The notes: generated by a model not told the origin, from the sequence alone. Shown: positions 22,813-33,803, numbered from the stretch's first letter. The stretch: 64,000 nt of DNA from Dichetophora obliterata (GCA_963920525.1 OY986438.1:78049560-78113559); one strand, 5' to 3'. Numbers and translations: made by a program.

Positions 22813-24117
22813 GATAATTTTTACTTCAGAAGGAAATGCAGAAACTATGAAACCTAAACAACACATCATAACTCCTAGCGTTCTGCTGTCATCACATAAC
22901 ATTCAAGACATTTCGTTCTGCTGCGCTCTTCTCTGTCGACTCAAGCATAACATTGATTCGGTTTTCTTTTGTTTTTGTTCTGCTCACGCGACGAGTGCTC
23001 TCTGTAGTGTTACGTTTGTTCATAGAAATAAAAGATAAGGAAGTGGTGTTATACTCACACACACTGTATGTGAGTAGAAGGAATTTTCGTCGCTGAGGAA
23101 GCGAGATAGAGCGTCGTTTTTTGATATAAGCCCATGGTAGAACTAGTAAAGGTATATGCATTTCAGACTGCTCTCTTTTTCTCATAGCCAGAATTGTCAA
23201 ACTCATGCATTTTGCTATTCTTGCCTATTTTCGCTTTCTTATCGCATTCTCATCGTTTTCAGATTTTGTATGAGTTGTCAACTTCGTTTTGACAGTTGCG
23301 GCAGTCTCGCTCTCCGAAATGCATATACCTTCTCCAATTCTGCCATATATAAGCCCTTCCCGAGCAAAAAAAAAATCAATTTTTGAGGAAGAGCATCTGT
23401 CAAAACACAAGTTCTGCTTCATGAGCGCATTCATTATTTAGGGTGGCAAGGGCCTTAATTTTTTTTCATATTGGAATAAACTTTGATAGTTATTTATTTG
23501 TTTACAATTTCTTTGAAAACTTGACATGAAATTAAAGTGGATTAGCGACCCAAGGTTACAAGCTAGAACTAAGTATTTTTATATAAAAAAACTAATTAAA
23601 AGCCGACGGTTCGGAAAAAACTACACAAAACTATTTATTTTAAAAGAGTTTAATATGGTTTTTTTTTAGTTGTTTAGTTTTTGTGTTATTTTAATATCAA
23701 TTAAATAGTTTATAAAAAATAGTTTTTCAAATGAATTTTTAAAAAATCATTAACAGTAACTTTTGTCGTTTCAGTTTTATTCTGAGTTCATGTCTTTTAC
23801 TTGTAAAAAAATTGTTAACGCAACATATTATATAACGGTGCTATATAAAAATTGCATAGTAAGCATACATCTAAAATATTAAAAATAATTTACACCTTTA
23901 TTTACTACATAATTGAATGCGGCCCTGTTTGAATGTTTTTGTGTTAGTGTCAACTTCACTGTGTTTGTAAAATACTTAATTTCACTTCAACTACACCGCT
24001 TCCTTATATTTTACTTCTATGCGTTTGTTCTAATTAATGAAAGCCGAACATAACCAACTCTTGCTCCACAAATCAGTGTTCTGAAATGCATTTCAAACGC
24101 ACTCGTGCAGAGGTTTA
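22813..24117. other. Right subterminal region of the 7-kb hAT-like element
   Basis: It contains GCAGAAC/GTTCTGC words, a MITE-like inverted repeat at 23119-23360 and AT-rich filler from 23440 to 24000. No gene is supported. Confidence 0.5.
23119..23360. mobile_element. MITE-like inverted repeat, related to 28786-28980
   Basis: GATATAAGCCCATGGTAGAA...AAGGTATATGCATTTC on the left faces GAAATGCATATACCTT...GCCATATATAAGCCC on the right. The GGTATATGCA core and adjacent GTAGAA/TTCTGCC and TTGTCAAA words also occur in the inverted repeat near 28.8 kb. Confidence 0.65.
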
Positions 24118-24335
24118 CTAGACAGTCTGTTTTGGAAATTGCTACATTTATTCTTCAGAAGTTTTTGAGTGATTAAGCTGTGATCAACTGTTAAAATTTG
24201 CATATTATTTCACACATTTAGGAATTTATTCATTTGAATTATATTGAACAAATTGAGCTTTCAAATTGGCTACTAAGCATATGACATTTTAAAGCAGTAG
24301 TCTATTTATAGATCACCGCCATCAACTCTACCAAG

Positions 24336-25394
24336 CAAGCGCGTCGGAAGCAAATTTCATCTGGGGGGGCAGTACAAATGGTGGTGCAAAAAAAGTTCAC
24401 CAAAATTTCTTCAAAGAAGCATGAATGTGAATAAACAAATTTTTTATTTTAGTTTCAAATTAAAAAAAATATAAAAATATATAAAAAATATTAAAATTTC
24501 ATTATTTTTAAAAGTTCTTCCAATTTCAATATTAGAGATCATTCTTTAAAGGATCTTTCATATGGTAATATGAAAATATAAGAAATAATGGTTGCTTTTA
24601 TAAAGCAAGACTAGGTATATCTTTACATGGTTTAAATGCAATAAGGTACAAAAAGTTATATCAATTTAAATTATTCCAAAATGTTTCTTTCTGTCCTTGC
24701 GAGAAACAAACTCTTTCACCACCTCCATCGAATTCAATTCTTCGGTTTTATCTTTGTGAATGTGTATAAGTGCCGCATGAGTGAGTCGTTTCTGTGTCAT
24801 AGTTGCTCGAAGATACGTTTTAAGTCGTCTTAGTGCACTAAAAAAACGCTCAGATGAAGCTGCTGATGCAGGCACAGTCAAAAATAAAGCAATGAGTTTT
24901 TCAACTTCATTTAATAGTTTTTTTACAGTATCCGAATTTTTTGCAAATTGGGATACAATGCCACTACAATTTGAAGGTGTTTGGCCAGGCAATTGCTTCA
25001 GCAATTTAAGTTGCGCGTGGAGGTCGCTCACATCAAAGTCATCTGCATAAAGATCTAGTTTTGTTTTTAGATTTTGTTCAGAAGGCACTTTTCCGTTGAA
25101 GGCTTCGATTACAATATTACAGTATTAAGCTACATACTTAAGGGTGCTTTTAAACTGAAGTGGTAGGTTTGCAGTAGAAACTCTACATTTTGTTTTATCT
25201 TTTTGCAAACACAGAGAAAGAAAATGGCTATCCGCAAGCATGCTTATGAAGAAGAGAGAAAGAAGAGGAAAATATATAATACAAAAATATTATCGTTGTA
25301 AAAAAAACTGATATTTTGAATAACTTTTGAAGTTTTCTTTTTAAATTGTTTATCAAGCTAAAAAAGTGCTTGCCCCCCGCTTCCGACGCCAATG
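24336..25394 (-). mobile_element. hAT element, internally deleted, 8-bp target duplication
   Basis: CTACCAAG flanks both ends (24328-24335 and 25395-25402). The termini are CAAGCGCGTCGGAAGC and, reverse-complemented, CATTGGCGTCGGAAGC; a GGGGGGCA run follows on both sides. Only the 3' end of a transposase gene remains inside. The perfect duplication suggests a fairly young insertion of an already deleted copy, which would need a transposase in trans. Confidence 0.9.
24666..25088 (-). pseudogene. hAT transposase C-terminal dimerisation domain
   Basis: The 140-residue frame contains LHAQLKLLKQLPGQTPSN and then FLTVPASAASSERFFSALRR and LKTYLRATMTQKRLTHAAL with IHIHKD, the conserved hATC block in the ZMYM1-like branch (T/V-P-A-S-A-A-S-S-E-R-x-F-S). 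The catalytic DDE core and BED-type finger are missing because the element is internally deleted; hATC alone cannot catalyse transposition. The open frame ends at 24666 with a basic K-D-R-K-K-H tail. There is a stop upstream of the first Met used here. Confidence 0.9.
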
Positions 25395-25402
25395 CTACCA
25401 AG

Positions 25403-26530
25403 GCTGCCATCTGTTCTAGTTGCTTCTTTATTTATTTCAATATTCATTGGTGTTAGACAGTTTGTCGAAATACACCATAGAAATGAAACGAGTTTTTTTG
25501 CTTCGCTAGAAGCTAGTGTGGAGAGTTGGCGATTTTCAATCCAAATGTACAATTACTCATGACTTTGAGCTAAATCGATCAACTATTAGATTATTTAATT
25601 AATTTGACATTAATTAAACTTATTTGGTCGTGCTCCGACATAGTTAATTAATTTTTATGATCTATGATCCACAACTTCTACTGTCTGCAGGTTTACCACC
25701 ACCACTAATTTCCACATAGTTTTTTCACATTGTTATGTGCTGAAGCCGCTGATGAGGCACCTGCTTCCCCGGAACCTGACGATGACGTCGACGCGGAATT
25801 GGTGTGCGGCTCTGAAGACTGTTGGCAACTGTGATTGCTGTTTTTGCTGCTGCTGATTATTACCATTGCCATGTTTATCCGACGCTTCAAGCCGATTTGA
25901 ACGAAGTTGATTTGATTTAAACCTTTGCATAAATTTAACTTCAAGCCGCTTAACTTCAAAGCGATTAAATAAAATCAAGTTTAAAATCGGTTTTTACATT
26001 TTCAAGTCGCTTAAGAAGTGCGTATAAACAAGAATTTATTTTTAAACCTTTCCAAAAATCAGCTCTTCTACTTTCATTGTCAAACTTATTTTAGTTGCTG
26101 ATTTGAGTTGTCGAATTTTTAATACGCTTCTACAATCGCTTTCACTGAAGTCGATTCAGTGATTGGGTATAAACACACTACATTAAACTATACTGAGTCA
26201 AAACGATGTAAGAGAATGCGCTTTAACCACTGATATTCCTCGACGCGTTGTCTTTAATTGTCGACGTTTACTTAATTATTGTCGATAATGGTCTACGTTG
26301 TCAACAATAGGTCTGTTCAATATTTTGAAGCAATTCGACAATTGTGTAAGCAATGTCAACAAAATGCAACACTGCGAAAATGCAAGTTTTTAGATTGGGC
26401 TGATTCTTAAATTCTTTTGAAAAATTCGTTTATTTAACACAAATCAACATATTAAACAAACATAATGCATGTCTGGAAGGTGTAAAAATAACGAATACTC
26501 CGAACTTGGATTCAATTGAAGTAAATACCG
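25403..26530. other. Spacer with one Ser/Ala-rich open stretch
   Basis: Mostly AT-rich. On the minus strand at about 25715-25890 an unusually GC-rich frame encodes a Ser-rich text (CQQSSEPHTNSAS..., GSGEAGASSAASAHNNVKKL). It may be a displaced host exon or chance; no splice pair or homolog is recognised. TCAAGCCGCTT-like words recur around 25880-26020. Confidence 0.3.
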
Positions 26531-27139
26531 TACACCCAAAAAAGTTCTGTAGTAAAAATAAATAAAAATGTATTTAAAACAAATGTAAATTAGTAACTCA
26601 CCGTCCAAATAAAAATGTAATTATTTTTACTAATTTCAATTATTCACTTTTACTACATATTTTTTAACTACAGAACATAAATACATTTACATTAAAATTA
26701 AATGTTTTTTCATTTATTAATTAAAAAAACTTCAAAACGTTTTCTGCCACAGTTTTACTACAACTGTAGTAAATTTTACTACATTTGTACTTAATCGAAA
26801 TGCTGAATATGGAATTTTTTATGCAGTAATTTAAACTTATTTTTACTACACATGTATTTATTTTTACTACATTTATTAATTTTTACTACATCTGCACCCA
26901 AAAAATCCTGTATACCTAAATGAAACATTGTTATTATTCCATATTTCTATTTTTATTTTTATAATGATGTACTAATTTTAATTAATACATAAGAGTTAAA
27001 CAATAACTATTAAAAACAACATATTGATATATAAAACAATGGAACAAAAATAATTATAATTATACTTATATTATATAATTATAATTTATATTAATTACTT
27101 ATATAATTATAATTATAATTCAGTATACTGAAAATATTA

Positions 27140-27850
27140 ATTAGTTGTAATGAAGGTTATAATAGAGATAATTGAATTGTTTATTTTGTCATCGGGCAAC
27201 ATTAAATTTAAAAGAACTCTTCGTATTAACAAAAAAAAGTTTTTTGATTCTGTTGGACTTTTTATATTAAAAAATAAATACATTTTCAACAATGTAATTA
27301 ACGCTTGCGCAAATGAGGTAAAAAATAATTTAATGGAGTCCCAAACTACAAAAATCGAGTCCGCGTCATGAAGAAGACCTTTACTGGCGACGCAATATAT
27401 GGATGCTTTTTTCTTGCACTATCTAATTCTTTTGGATCTTGGAAAAATTTTAAAACTGCGTTTTGAGAGTCTGAAATTGTTGATTTTTCGCGAACAGATT
27501 CACCTTTACTGTTCTTGATCATTACCATAGTTGGCCGCGCGCATGCATGCAAAAGATGCATTAACGCAATCTCCTTGCTATCTGAAAACAAGTTCATTTT
27601 TATTAACAATTTATTTTTGTTGCTATTAGATAGAAGTTTTACAAATAAATGTTATTTTTATGCGTGTAGTAAAATACTAACTTTTTGAGAGACAATCCTT
27701 TTCAATGTTGAATCTTAGCCACAACTTTTTGCTTGCTACGTCTTTGATGTGCAATTTGAAAAGGTCAGGTAATTTGCTCAACAATTTATCAAAATTTTCC
27801 CAGTAGCCGTCCATTTTATTTGCATATAATCTTTCAAAGTCTATTGCAAT
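27140..27850 (-). pseudogene. Fragment of an unnamed multicopy insect gene family
   Basis: One exon (27850-27682) after TTGTTTTTCAG encodes AIDFERLYANKMDGYWENFD and KLLSKLPDLFKLHIKDVAS. A 100-bp intron (27582-27681, GTTAGT...TTTCAG) follows, then an exon with SKEIALMHLLHACARPTMVM and KHPYIASPVKVFF. After a frameshift near 27365 the C-terminus continues (DADSIFVVWDSIKLFF..., then an RRVLLNL tail) to about 27140. I recognise the layout from an abundant uncharacterised family that behaves like a TE gene, ending near VRELRARL in other insects. No catalytic motif is visible. Confidence 0.55.
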
Positions 27851-28067
27851 CTGAAAAACAATAAAATCCATATGACAATGTTCCTTAATGTGAATAATAT
27901 TTGGATACGTTTAGTAGGTACAACAGATATCAAACCGTTGAGTGTTCGCTTGTTGAGCTATAAAAAATGTATTCTGATTTATTCAACATGTTATAAAATA
28001 GTTATGCAGCATTTAAGAATGTATAAACTAATTTATTGTTATATAATAACCTCAATGAAATCATAAT

Positions 28068-28592
28068 CAGGCATGTTCTGCATTCCACTTCCGAGTGGAA
28101 GTAAAATTAAATCATAATTGTAACGATTGTAATATTGTTATTATATAGTTTCACTCTTTGTCATATTATTTAAATATTTAAATACTTTACTTTACTTTAA
28201 AATACTTTTAAAATATAATTTGTACTTCAATGAAAATTATTTGAGATATTTCAAAATAATAAAATAAAATTTTCATTACGATAGAAAATATAAGGAAAGA
28301 TATTTTTTCTTTATGGAAAGATATACGATATAAATCGTACGATCCTTATTTAAAAAAAACTATTACGCAAGTAAACTGGTACTGACGCTTTCGCTGTCTT
28401 ACCAAGTCCCTTGCTACATAATTGAATTCGATATATGGTGTTCTACATATCACTTTTTTCGTTTTTAATTATATTTAATATTTTAATATAATTGCATTGA
28501 CGAAACAAGTTTTATATATAAAGCACCAAATATCGAATTAAGTTATCATTTATTTTAACTTCCACTTGAAAGTGGAATGCAGAACATGCCTG
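28068..28592. mobile_element. MITE of 525 bp, TIR CAGGCATGTTCTGCATTCC
   Basis: The 23-bp ends CAGGCATGTTCTGCATTCC(ACTT) are identical in opposite orientation, each followed by a GAGTGGAAGT/AAGTGGAAGT word. The interior is AT-rich without coding. ATAAT occurs outside both ends, but no clean duplication was seen. Confidence 0.85.
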
Positions 28593-28785
28593 TATAATCT
28601 AAAAAATAATCTCATCTAAAAGTGTGGTGGTTACTGAACTAACCGCCTGAAAACAAGGACTACTACGAAGTTTGAAAATCAGTGCAAGTATTTAAGTGTG
28701 TCACACCTAATATGTTGTGATTGCTAAACGCATCCATTGAAACAAGTGGCAGCACTGTTATGCTTTTCCAATTCACTTGATACTT

Positions 28786-28980
28786 TCTTCCATGGTAGAA
28801 GAATACAGGTATATGCACCAGATGAGAACATTCTGCCGGAATTGTCAAAACGAAGCAAAACAATTTCTTTATTTTCTTTTGTTTCAATTCGCCACACAGC
28901 TAAATTTGACAGACATGGCAGTATGGAAAGAGAACACAGTCAGCGCTGCATATACCTCTATTCTTCTACCATGCTTTCTT
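28786..28980. mobile_element. MITE-like inverted repeat of ~195 bp
   Basis: CTTCCATGGTAGAAGAATAC with AGGTATATGCA faces GCATATACCTCTATTCTTCT with ACCATG. It shares its core words with 23119-23360. The small open frames here are by-products. Confidence 0.7.
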
Positions 28981-29033
28981 CTCATAAACAATCTACAAGA
29001 ATCAAATTGTGTTATATGATGATGTGCTAAAAG

Positions 29034-29203
29034 GTCCATTTATGAGGTTGTGGCACTTGAGAGAAATCCACTCTTTTTCCGCCTTTGCTCGAACTGTCAC
29101 TGTGCTTTTCTTTGTCCTAAGCATTAATTTTCTTCATTTCTTTTCATCAATTCTGACAATTAGACCGAGCTCGCTCTCAAGTACCACAACCTTATAAATG
29201 AGC
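29034..29203. mobile_element. MITE of ~170 bp
   Basis: CATTTATGAGGTTGTGGCAC with TTGAGAG near 29038 faces CTCTCAAGTACCACAACCTT with ATAAATG near 29198. Confidence 0.75.
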
Positions 29204-29337
29204 CTTGATGTGCTATAGTTTTTATAGTTTGTTGTGTGAATAAAGTATAAATAAATATTTAATGCAAATAATTGTGCCGTGTTGTGTTGTGTTGACAAAA
29301 AGTTATTGCAGATGTCTTCGCCTAATGATATGCAGTA

Positions 29338-29503
29338 ACATTTGTTAAGTCCTGCTAAACTGCTAAATTCTAAAAGTTATCAGCTGTTGATGTGAATAAT
29401 AAAGCGTTAGTAAAGCTTTGATTTGATACTCAGAAACTTTGAAATGTTTTAAATCTGTACCAAATCTCTACCAGTTTAGTAAGTTAGCAGGGCTTAACAA
29501 ACG
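29338..29503. mobile_element. MITE of ~165 bp
   Basis: TTTGTTAAGTCCTGCTAA on the left matches the complement of TTAGCAGGGCTTAACAAA on the right. It is the third small inverted-repeat element in a 720-bp cluster. Confidence 0.75.
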
Positions 29504-29925
29504 TAGTGAGAAACATTAATAGTTTGTTTCTCAATTACCAATTGTTGTCCAAAAGTTTTTGAGTAAGCCGGCCATTCTTTTAAAAGTTTTGGTACATTTA
29601 TGTCTGTGTATTGCCTTATTTTTTCAGGCGAAATGATGATGATGATTCCCAGCGAAGGAACACCTCTTCCTCAGGTGAAAAGTTATGTTTTAACCAACTT
29701 TGGCAAGCGAAACCGTCTTCTTCTGAAACTAAATGAAGACGCTTAATTATATTTTGGTGAAAATATTATATACAAACAATTATAAACAAAGTAAGAACAT
29801 TTCTGTATATTGGGAAATAATTTTGCATTAGGCCCCGGAAACGAATATATTTTTCTTATTTTTATTAAATGTATTTGGGACTCTTAAGCGAAAGTTATAA
29901 AATTCGGTGGAAATATTTCAGTGTA

Positions 29926-30245
29926 GTTAGTTTCCAAATTTTATAATTTTGAAATTCTGACCACGGATTCGGATTCAGCGACCCCTTTTTGGTGTATCAT
30001 TTTTTTGCCAGCCCCGAATTCATAAAAATGCAAAAAATGAAGGTGGCAACCCTATCCACCATCTTGAATTTTAAAATTCTGACTTCAGATTCGATATCAG
30101 CGATCCCCTAACACTGATAAATGATGTTTAAAACTCTTAAAAATACATATTATTAGGTGGCAACCCTATTATTTCAAAATTTTATAATTTTGCAATTCTG
30201 ACCACGGATTCGGATTCAGCGACCCCTTTTTGGTGTATCTTTTTT
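29926..30245. repeat. Three ~120-bp direct repeat units
   Basis: ATTCTGACCACGGATTCGGA followed by TTCAGCGACCCC occurs near 29955 and 30195, with a diverged unit (CTTCAGATTCGATATCAGCG) near 30082. Each unit is preceded by an AAATTTTATAATTTTG-like stretch, and two by GGTGGCAACCCTAT. Confidence 0.8.
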
Positions 30246-30306
30246 TGCTCTAATAGCTGTTTTATATTCAAACTAGCTTAGAATTTGTAATTATAAGTTA
30301 TGTTAT

Positions 30307-30365
30307 CTAATAATAATAATAATAATTATTATTATAATAATAATAATAATTGCATTATTATTACC
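30307..30365. repeat. (AAT)n microsatellite, palindromic
   Basis: AATAATAAT switches to ATTATTATT and back within ~55 bp, so a hairpin is possible. Confidence 0.9.
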
Positions 30366-31255
30366 TTTTTAATAATTCGCTGTGTGTGGTCCGTATTGCG
30401 TTGTTTCTGCTGCTGCCTTTGTTCCCTTCTTGCTTGCAATTTTTTTTTATTTAAATTTTATAATGAAAAAATATAAACTAAAAAGCAAAGATTGCTTTTA
30501 TTATAAAAAAATCAAAGTATTTTTGTATTTAAAAAAAATACATTTTTAGAAGTAAACTTACCACAGTTTTCATCACAAACCTTTTATAATTATTTTAATT
30601 GAAATAAATACAATTGCTATCGAATGCATATTATACAGTTTATTTTAATGTAGATATTCCTTAGTTAAATAAATGTATGTAAACAACTACTTACTACATG
30701 CAACTACTTCGTGTAGTATTATTTAAATGTAAATTCAGTAAAAATATATTGAATAACTACATATGTATTTAAAAATAAATAAAACTACATATATATGAAG
30801 TAAATACACAATGTGTAGTAAATTTTACTACAGTATTTTTTTGAGTGTAGTAAACATGCAGCCTCTGGCATTAATTATCTACATGTCATTAAAAACACTT
30901 ATCTACACGACATTGTCGACACCGTCGACAATAGTATTGTTTACATCCAGTTGTCTACGCCACACCTCACTGGCCTTAACTTGCTGGATTAAAGTGGTAT
31001 GTGACGATGCTGATGATTTTGTGCTTACGACGCTAAAACACGCTTAAATAAATAATAAATTGTGATGACTAGATTTGCATCCTCGATTTTTTTTATTGAT
31101 AGCGAATGCAAGAATGGTACAATGGCGGGTATGTACAAATTTGATATGCTTCTTAATAATGATACCTTCTCTTTCTTTCACATGCATTTGCTAAAATGAT
31201 CAGTTGTTTCTTGTTTAACAAATTTTGACACTGAATGAGTATGTGAATGTGGTTT
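30366..31255. other. AT-rich spacer, end of the 4.3-kb element and flank
   Basis: Up to 30848 the tract holds ACTACAT-type words belonging to the right end of the TIR element. From 30849 to 31255 no repeat or gene is supported. Confidence 0.4.
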
Positions 31256-31260
31256 TAAAC

Positions 31261-31370
31261 AGGGGCCGAATTACGGCATCCGTGATCGAGCAAAATTTTA
31301 CAAGATTAATAGGCACTTGTCTCGTTAATTTTGCTCGATCACGGAGCAAAACATGTTGTAATTCGGCCCC
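31261..31370. mobile_element. MITE of ~110 bp, TIR GGGGCCGAATTAC
   Basis: GGGGCCGAATTAC and GTGATCGAGCAAAATT on the left face AATTTTGCTCGATCAC and GTAATTCGGCCCC on the right. The inner arms are perfect over 16 bp; the right arm has a short insertion between the two blocks. Confidence 0.85.
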
Positions 31371-31437
31371 AGAAAAATTGATGTGCATGTGTTGGAGTTT
31401 CGGTTACCCATTTCTTGTAGGGATGTAATGTTCACTT

Positions 31438-32045
31438 CTAAGGGTCAGTTTTTCAGTGCTAGTTTAACTCTGTTTGAAGTTTAAACTAAGTTTAAATCAT
31501 GAATCCAGTTTTTCAGTGAACTGGTGAACAGTGGTGAGTTAAGCTCTAGTTAACTTTCTGTTTGACATATGATTGATATGACATATGAACGATGATATAT
31601 TTCTGAACGATGAACCAAACTGCGAATTAAATATTTTTTCGATCTCCTTCCAGGCCTTGTTTTTTCTTCACTGCTGGTTCTATCCGTCTGCTTGCATTCA
31701 ATTATATGTTTAAAATCTGCAACCATCGCCAGCAAGTATTCTATTTCTTCTGTATTAAAGTTGTTACTTCTTTTATTATTTTGTACGCTCTTTTTTCATA
31801 AAAATACATAAATTTTTTCTATTTTGCTTCCTATTTTATGGCAAATTTCATTGTCAGCTGTTAGAAATTCTCAGTAACTATTTGACGTTTGCAAGTGTTG
31901 CCATATTATTTATACCTAATCTGCATGTTATTAAACCAGCACTGAAAAACTGATTGCTTAGTTAAGCTCAGATCAATTTTAATCTACGATTAACTAATCT
32001 CAATTTAAACAAAGCTTAAACCAGCAATGAAAAACTGGCCCTTAG
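31438..32045. mobile_element. Deleted Harbinger-like element, copy A (TTTTTCAGTGCT ends)
   Basis: The ends share CTAAGGGYCAGTTTTTCA and TGCTRGTTTAA in opposite orientation. A second copy is at 47626-48656. The minus-strand frame near 31620-31790 reads NNFNTEEIEYLLAMVADFKH and IIECKQTD, the N-terminal helices of a Myb/SANT-like DNA-binding domain, and continues after a frameshift as AWKEIEKIFN. Such domains accompany PIF/Harbinger transposases, so I infer a deleted member of that group. No 3-bp duplication is clear. Confidence 0.6.
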
Positions 32046-32049
32046 TCTA

Positions 32050-32800
32050 GTGTTTACTATTTTTATGCATAAGAACCTCTATGTTTTGTGTCATAGCATA
32101 TAGCATAAGCAATATTTTATAATGTGCCATTTATATCTTTATTATTATTTGAATAAGGTGGCAGTACTAAAAATTTTACAGATTGTCATATTTGACTGTG
32201 GGAATGGCTGCATTCCTGCCGAAAAAGTACTCAGGTAGCGAAGTAGCATAAAGTGATACTTTCGGCTGAATGGGTTTTTTTGCGAAACGTCAAACGGCAA
32301 ACAACTGTTCGCCATTCGTTGTTTTTTTAACATCGAAAATTTATTTATACTATTGTGCATTCGTTTCACACAAGAAATCATTAATTAACAGCTTGATTGA
32401 AGAATGATAGAATAATCTTCTAATAATTAATAATTATCTAGTTCCACTTCACAGCACATTTTCAGCAACAATTACTAATTTGCAGCCGTGTTTTTTTAAC
32501 TGTCAAAATGAAAAGAGCATAAGTAGCTCAACCAAAGTAGCATGCAATTTAATCGATACCTTTGATGGCGACCGATGCTGGAACATGTTGTTTGAGCTAT
32601 TTTGGAATAGCTACTACGTAGCAAATTTTCTGCTGAATGGGGCCAATGTTAGTTTTTTTTTTTTGTAACTTGACTTTGACAGATATTTTCAATGGAATAT
32701 TTTTCCCAGAAAGCGAAAATAGTTTCAGTTTAATTCATCGACGACAAAGTTGTATAATCTTTTCAATTATATCGTTCTCAGTCGTTCTCAGATTTCCACA
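32050..32800. other. Upstream region of the Mtch gene
   Basis: Non-coding. A short inverted repeat (GCCGAAAAAGTAC against GTGATACTTTCGGC) lies near 32218-32273. Two TCTCAG words (32776 and 32786) immediately precede the Mtch start and could be initiator elements; no TATA box is convincing. Confidence 0.35.
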
Positions 32801-33302
32801 ATGGATACGAATTATGTCAGCACATCTAGTGAGTCTCATCAGGACAACAAGGAAGTCAATGAGTGGATTAGATTCGGAATGCGTCTGGGAGTAAGCGCTG
32901 CTCTGCATCCATTTGAGTACTCGAAAGTGTTGATACAGGTTAGAATATAAATCCAGCGAACAGAGTATTTACCATGAATGTTCATAATTTCAGCTCGGGT
33001 ACGAACCTATAGCACCAAGGCCAGGAACATCAATTCTGGGTAAACCTATAATGGTTCTTCCAAACATTTTTCAATATGGCAAGTTGAAAGGCAACATTTC
33101 TTCTGATATTTCTAAGAATGTTCTTTAATATAGCTGGATACATTCGAAAGATGGACGGTTTCTATGGATGCTATCGTGGTTTGACTCCTAAGCTTGTGGG
33201 ATCTGTAGTTAGCATGATATTTAGTGAGAAGGTTGCTGATCGTTTAGGTCTGCCACCCGTAGATGAAAAAGAAAAAGATCTCGATTTGACGGATGAAGAA
33301 TT
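32801..33302 (+). CDS. Mtch: Mtch, mitochondrial carrier homolog, first three coding exons (partial)
   Basis: Exon 1 (32801-32938) starts MDTNYVSTSS and contains GVSAALHPFEYSKVLIQ; exon 2 (32994-33078) gives LGYEPIAPRPGTSILGK and LPNIFQY; exon 3 (33134-33302) gives AGYIRKMDGFYGCYRGLTPK and ends in an acidic DLTDEEL. These are the first carrier-like repeat and linker of the MTCH family, outer mitochondrial membrane proteins related to solute carriers that act as insertases and in apoptosis. The P-x-E/D-x-x-K carrier signature appears as PFEYSK. Phases agree at all junctions (0, 1, 2). Intron 1 is GT-AG (32939-32993); intron 2 (33079-33133) begins GCAAGT. A GTAAGT donor follows exon 3, but no further exon was recognised to 64000, so the annotated part is incomplete at its 3' end. 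It is the only intact host gene seen. Confidence 0.9.
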
Positions 33303-33357
33303 GTAAGTAATGTTTTAGTAAAGAAAGTTAAAGTTTTGGTGGAGCCAAAAAACTAAC

Positions 33358-33522
33358 GGCCTTGTTTTGTAAAACGCACGTAATCAACTCACGTGGATTT
33401 TTGTCTAGCAATTCCAATTCCATACGAATTATAACAAACCTTTCTCTTTCTCACTGAAATTTTCCAGTTTAAAAAAAATTTAACGCAAGTTACTGCGCTT
33501 GTTTTACAAAGTAAGGCCATAA
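33358..33522. mobile_element. MITE of ~165 bp in the Mtch intron
   Basis: GGCCTTGTTTTGTAAAACGC faces GCGCTTGTTTTACAAAGTAA with GGCC. Confidence 0.7.
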
Positions 33523-33571
33523 GCTTTACTACTTTATTTTGATAGGTCAAACGTTAAAAATTCGAATCTTA

Positions 33572-33803
33572 TTCAGCCCTATCATGAATAATTTTTCACG
33601 CGGAATCGGAAAAGGGAGTTTTAATTTTATAGATAAGGCTCAAGAACACTTTGAAAATTTGTAATGCAAATTTGTTGATAAACCATTGATGAATAAATTT
33701 GCATTAAAAATTTTCAAAATGTTCTAGAGCTTTATCTTAAAAATGAAAATTCCCTTTTTCGATTCCGAGTGAAAAAATATTCGTGATAGGCCTGATTATT
33801 TCT
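33572..33803. mobile_element. MITE of ~232 bp with long arms
   Basis: CAGCCCTATCATGAATAATT with TTTCAC on the left matches the complement of GTGAAAAAATATTCGTGATA with GGCCTG on the right. The arms continue for about 100 bp, including AATCGRAAAAGGGA and a shared TTTGCATTA core. Confidence 0.85.

Larger units (their letters stand above)
17083..24117. mobile_element. 7.0-kb hAT-like element with perfect 8-bp target duplication
   Basis: Ends read TAAACCTCTGCACAAATGC on the left and, reverse-complemented, TAAACCTCTGCACGAGTGC on the right. CTAGACAG flanks both sides (17075-17082 and 24118-24125). Subterminal zones on both sides (17110-17350 and 22850-24080) share GCAGAACATAAC and AGAGCACTCGTCG motifs in opposite orientation. 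No hAT transposase was recognised; the interior is filled by a foldback element, a non-LTR fragment with its own hAT insertion, and a second non-LTR fragment. It is therefore non-autonomous, or its core was replaced. Confidence 0.75.
26532..30848. mobile_element. 4.3-kb TIR element, ends ACACYCAAAAAA
   Basis: The left end ACACCCAAAAAAGTTCTGTA with GTAAAA matches the reverse complement of the right end, ACACTCAAAAAAATACTGTA with GTAAAA. Both sides continue with many ACTACATTTTTA-type words, and TA adjoins both ends. Inside lie a decayed minus-strand gene and a MITE cluster. The common origin of the ends is inferred from their match; the superfamily is unknown. Confidence 0.55.

Noticed and set aside
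28663..29197. Overlapping short open frames on both strands
   Set aside because: They coincide with inverted-repeat MITEs and show no family motif.
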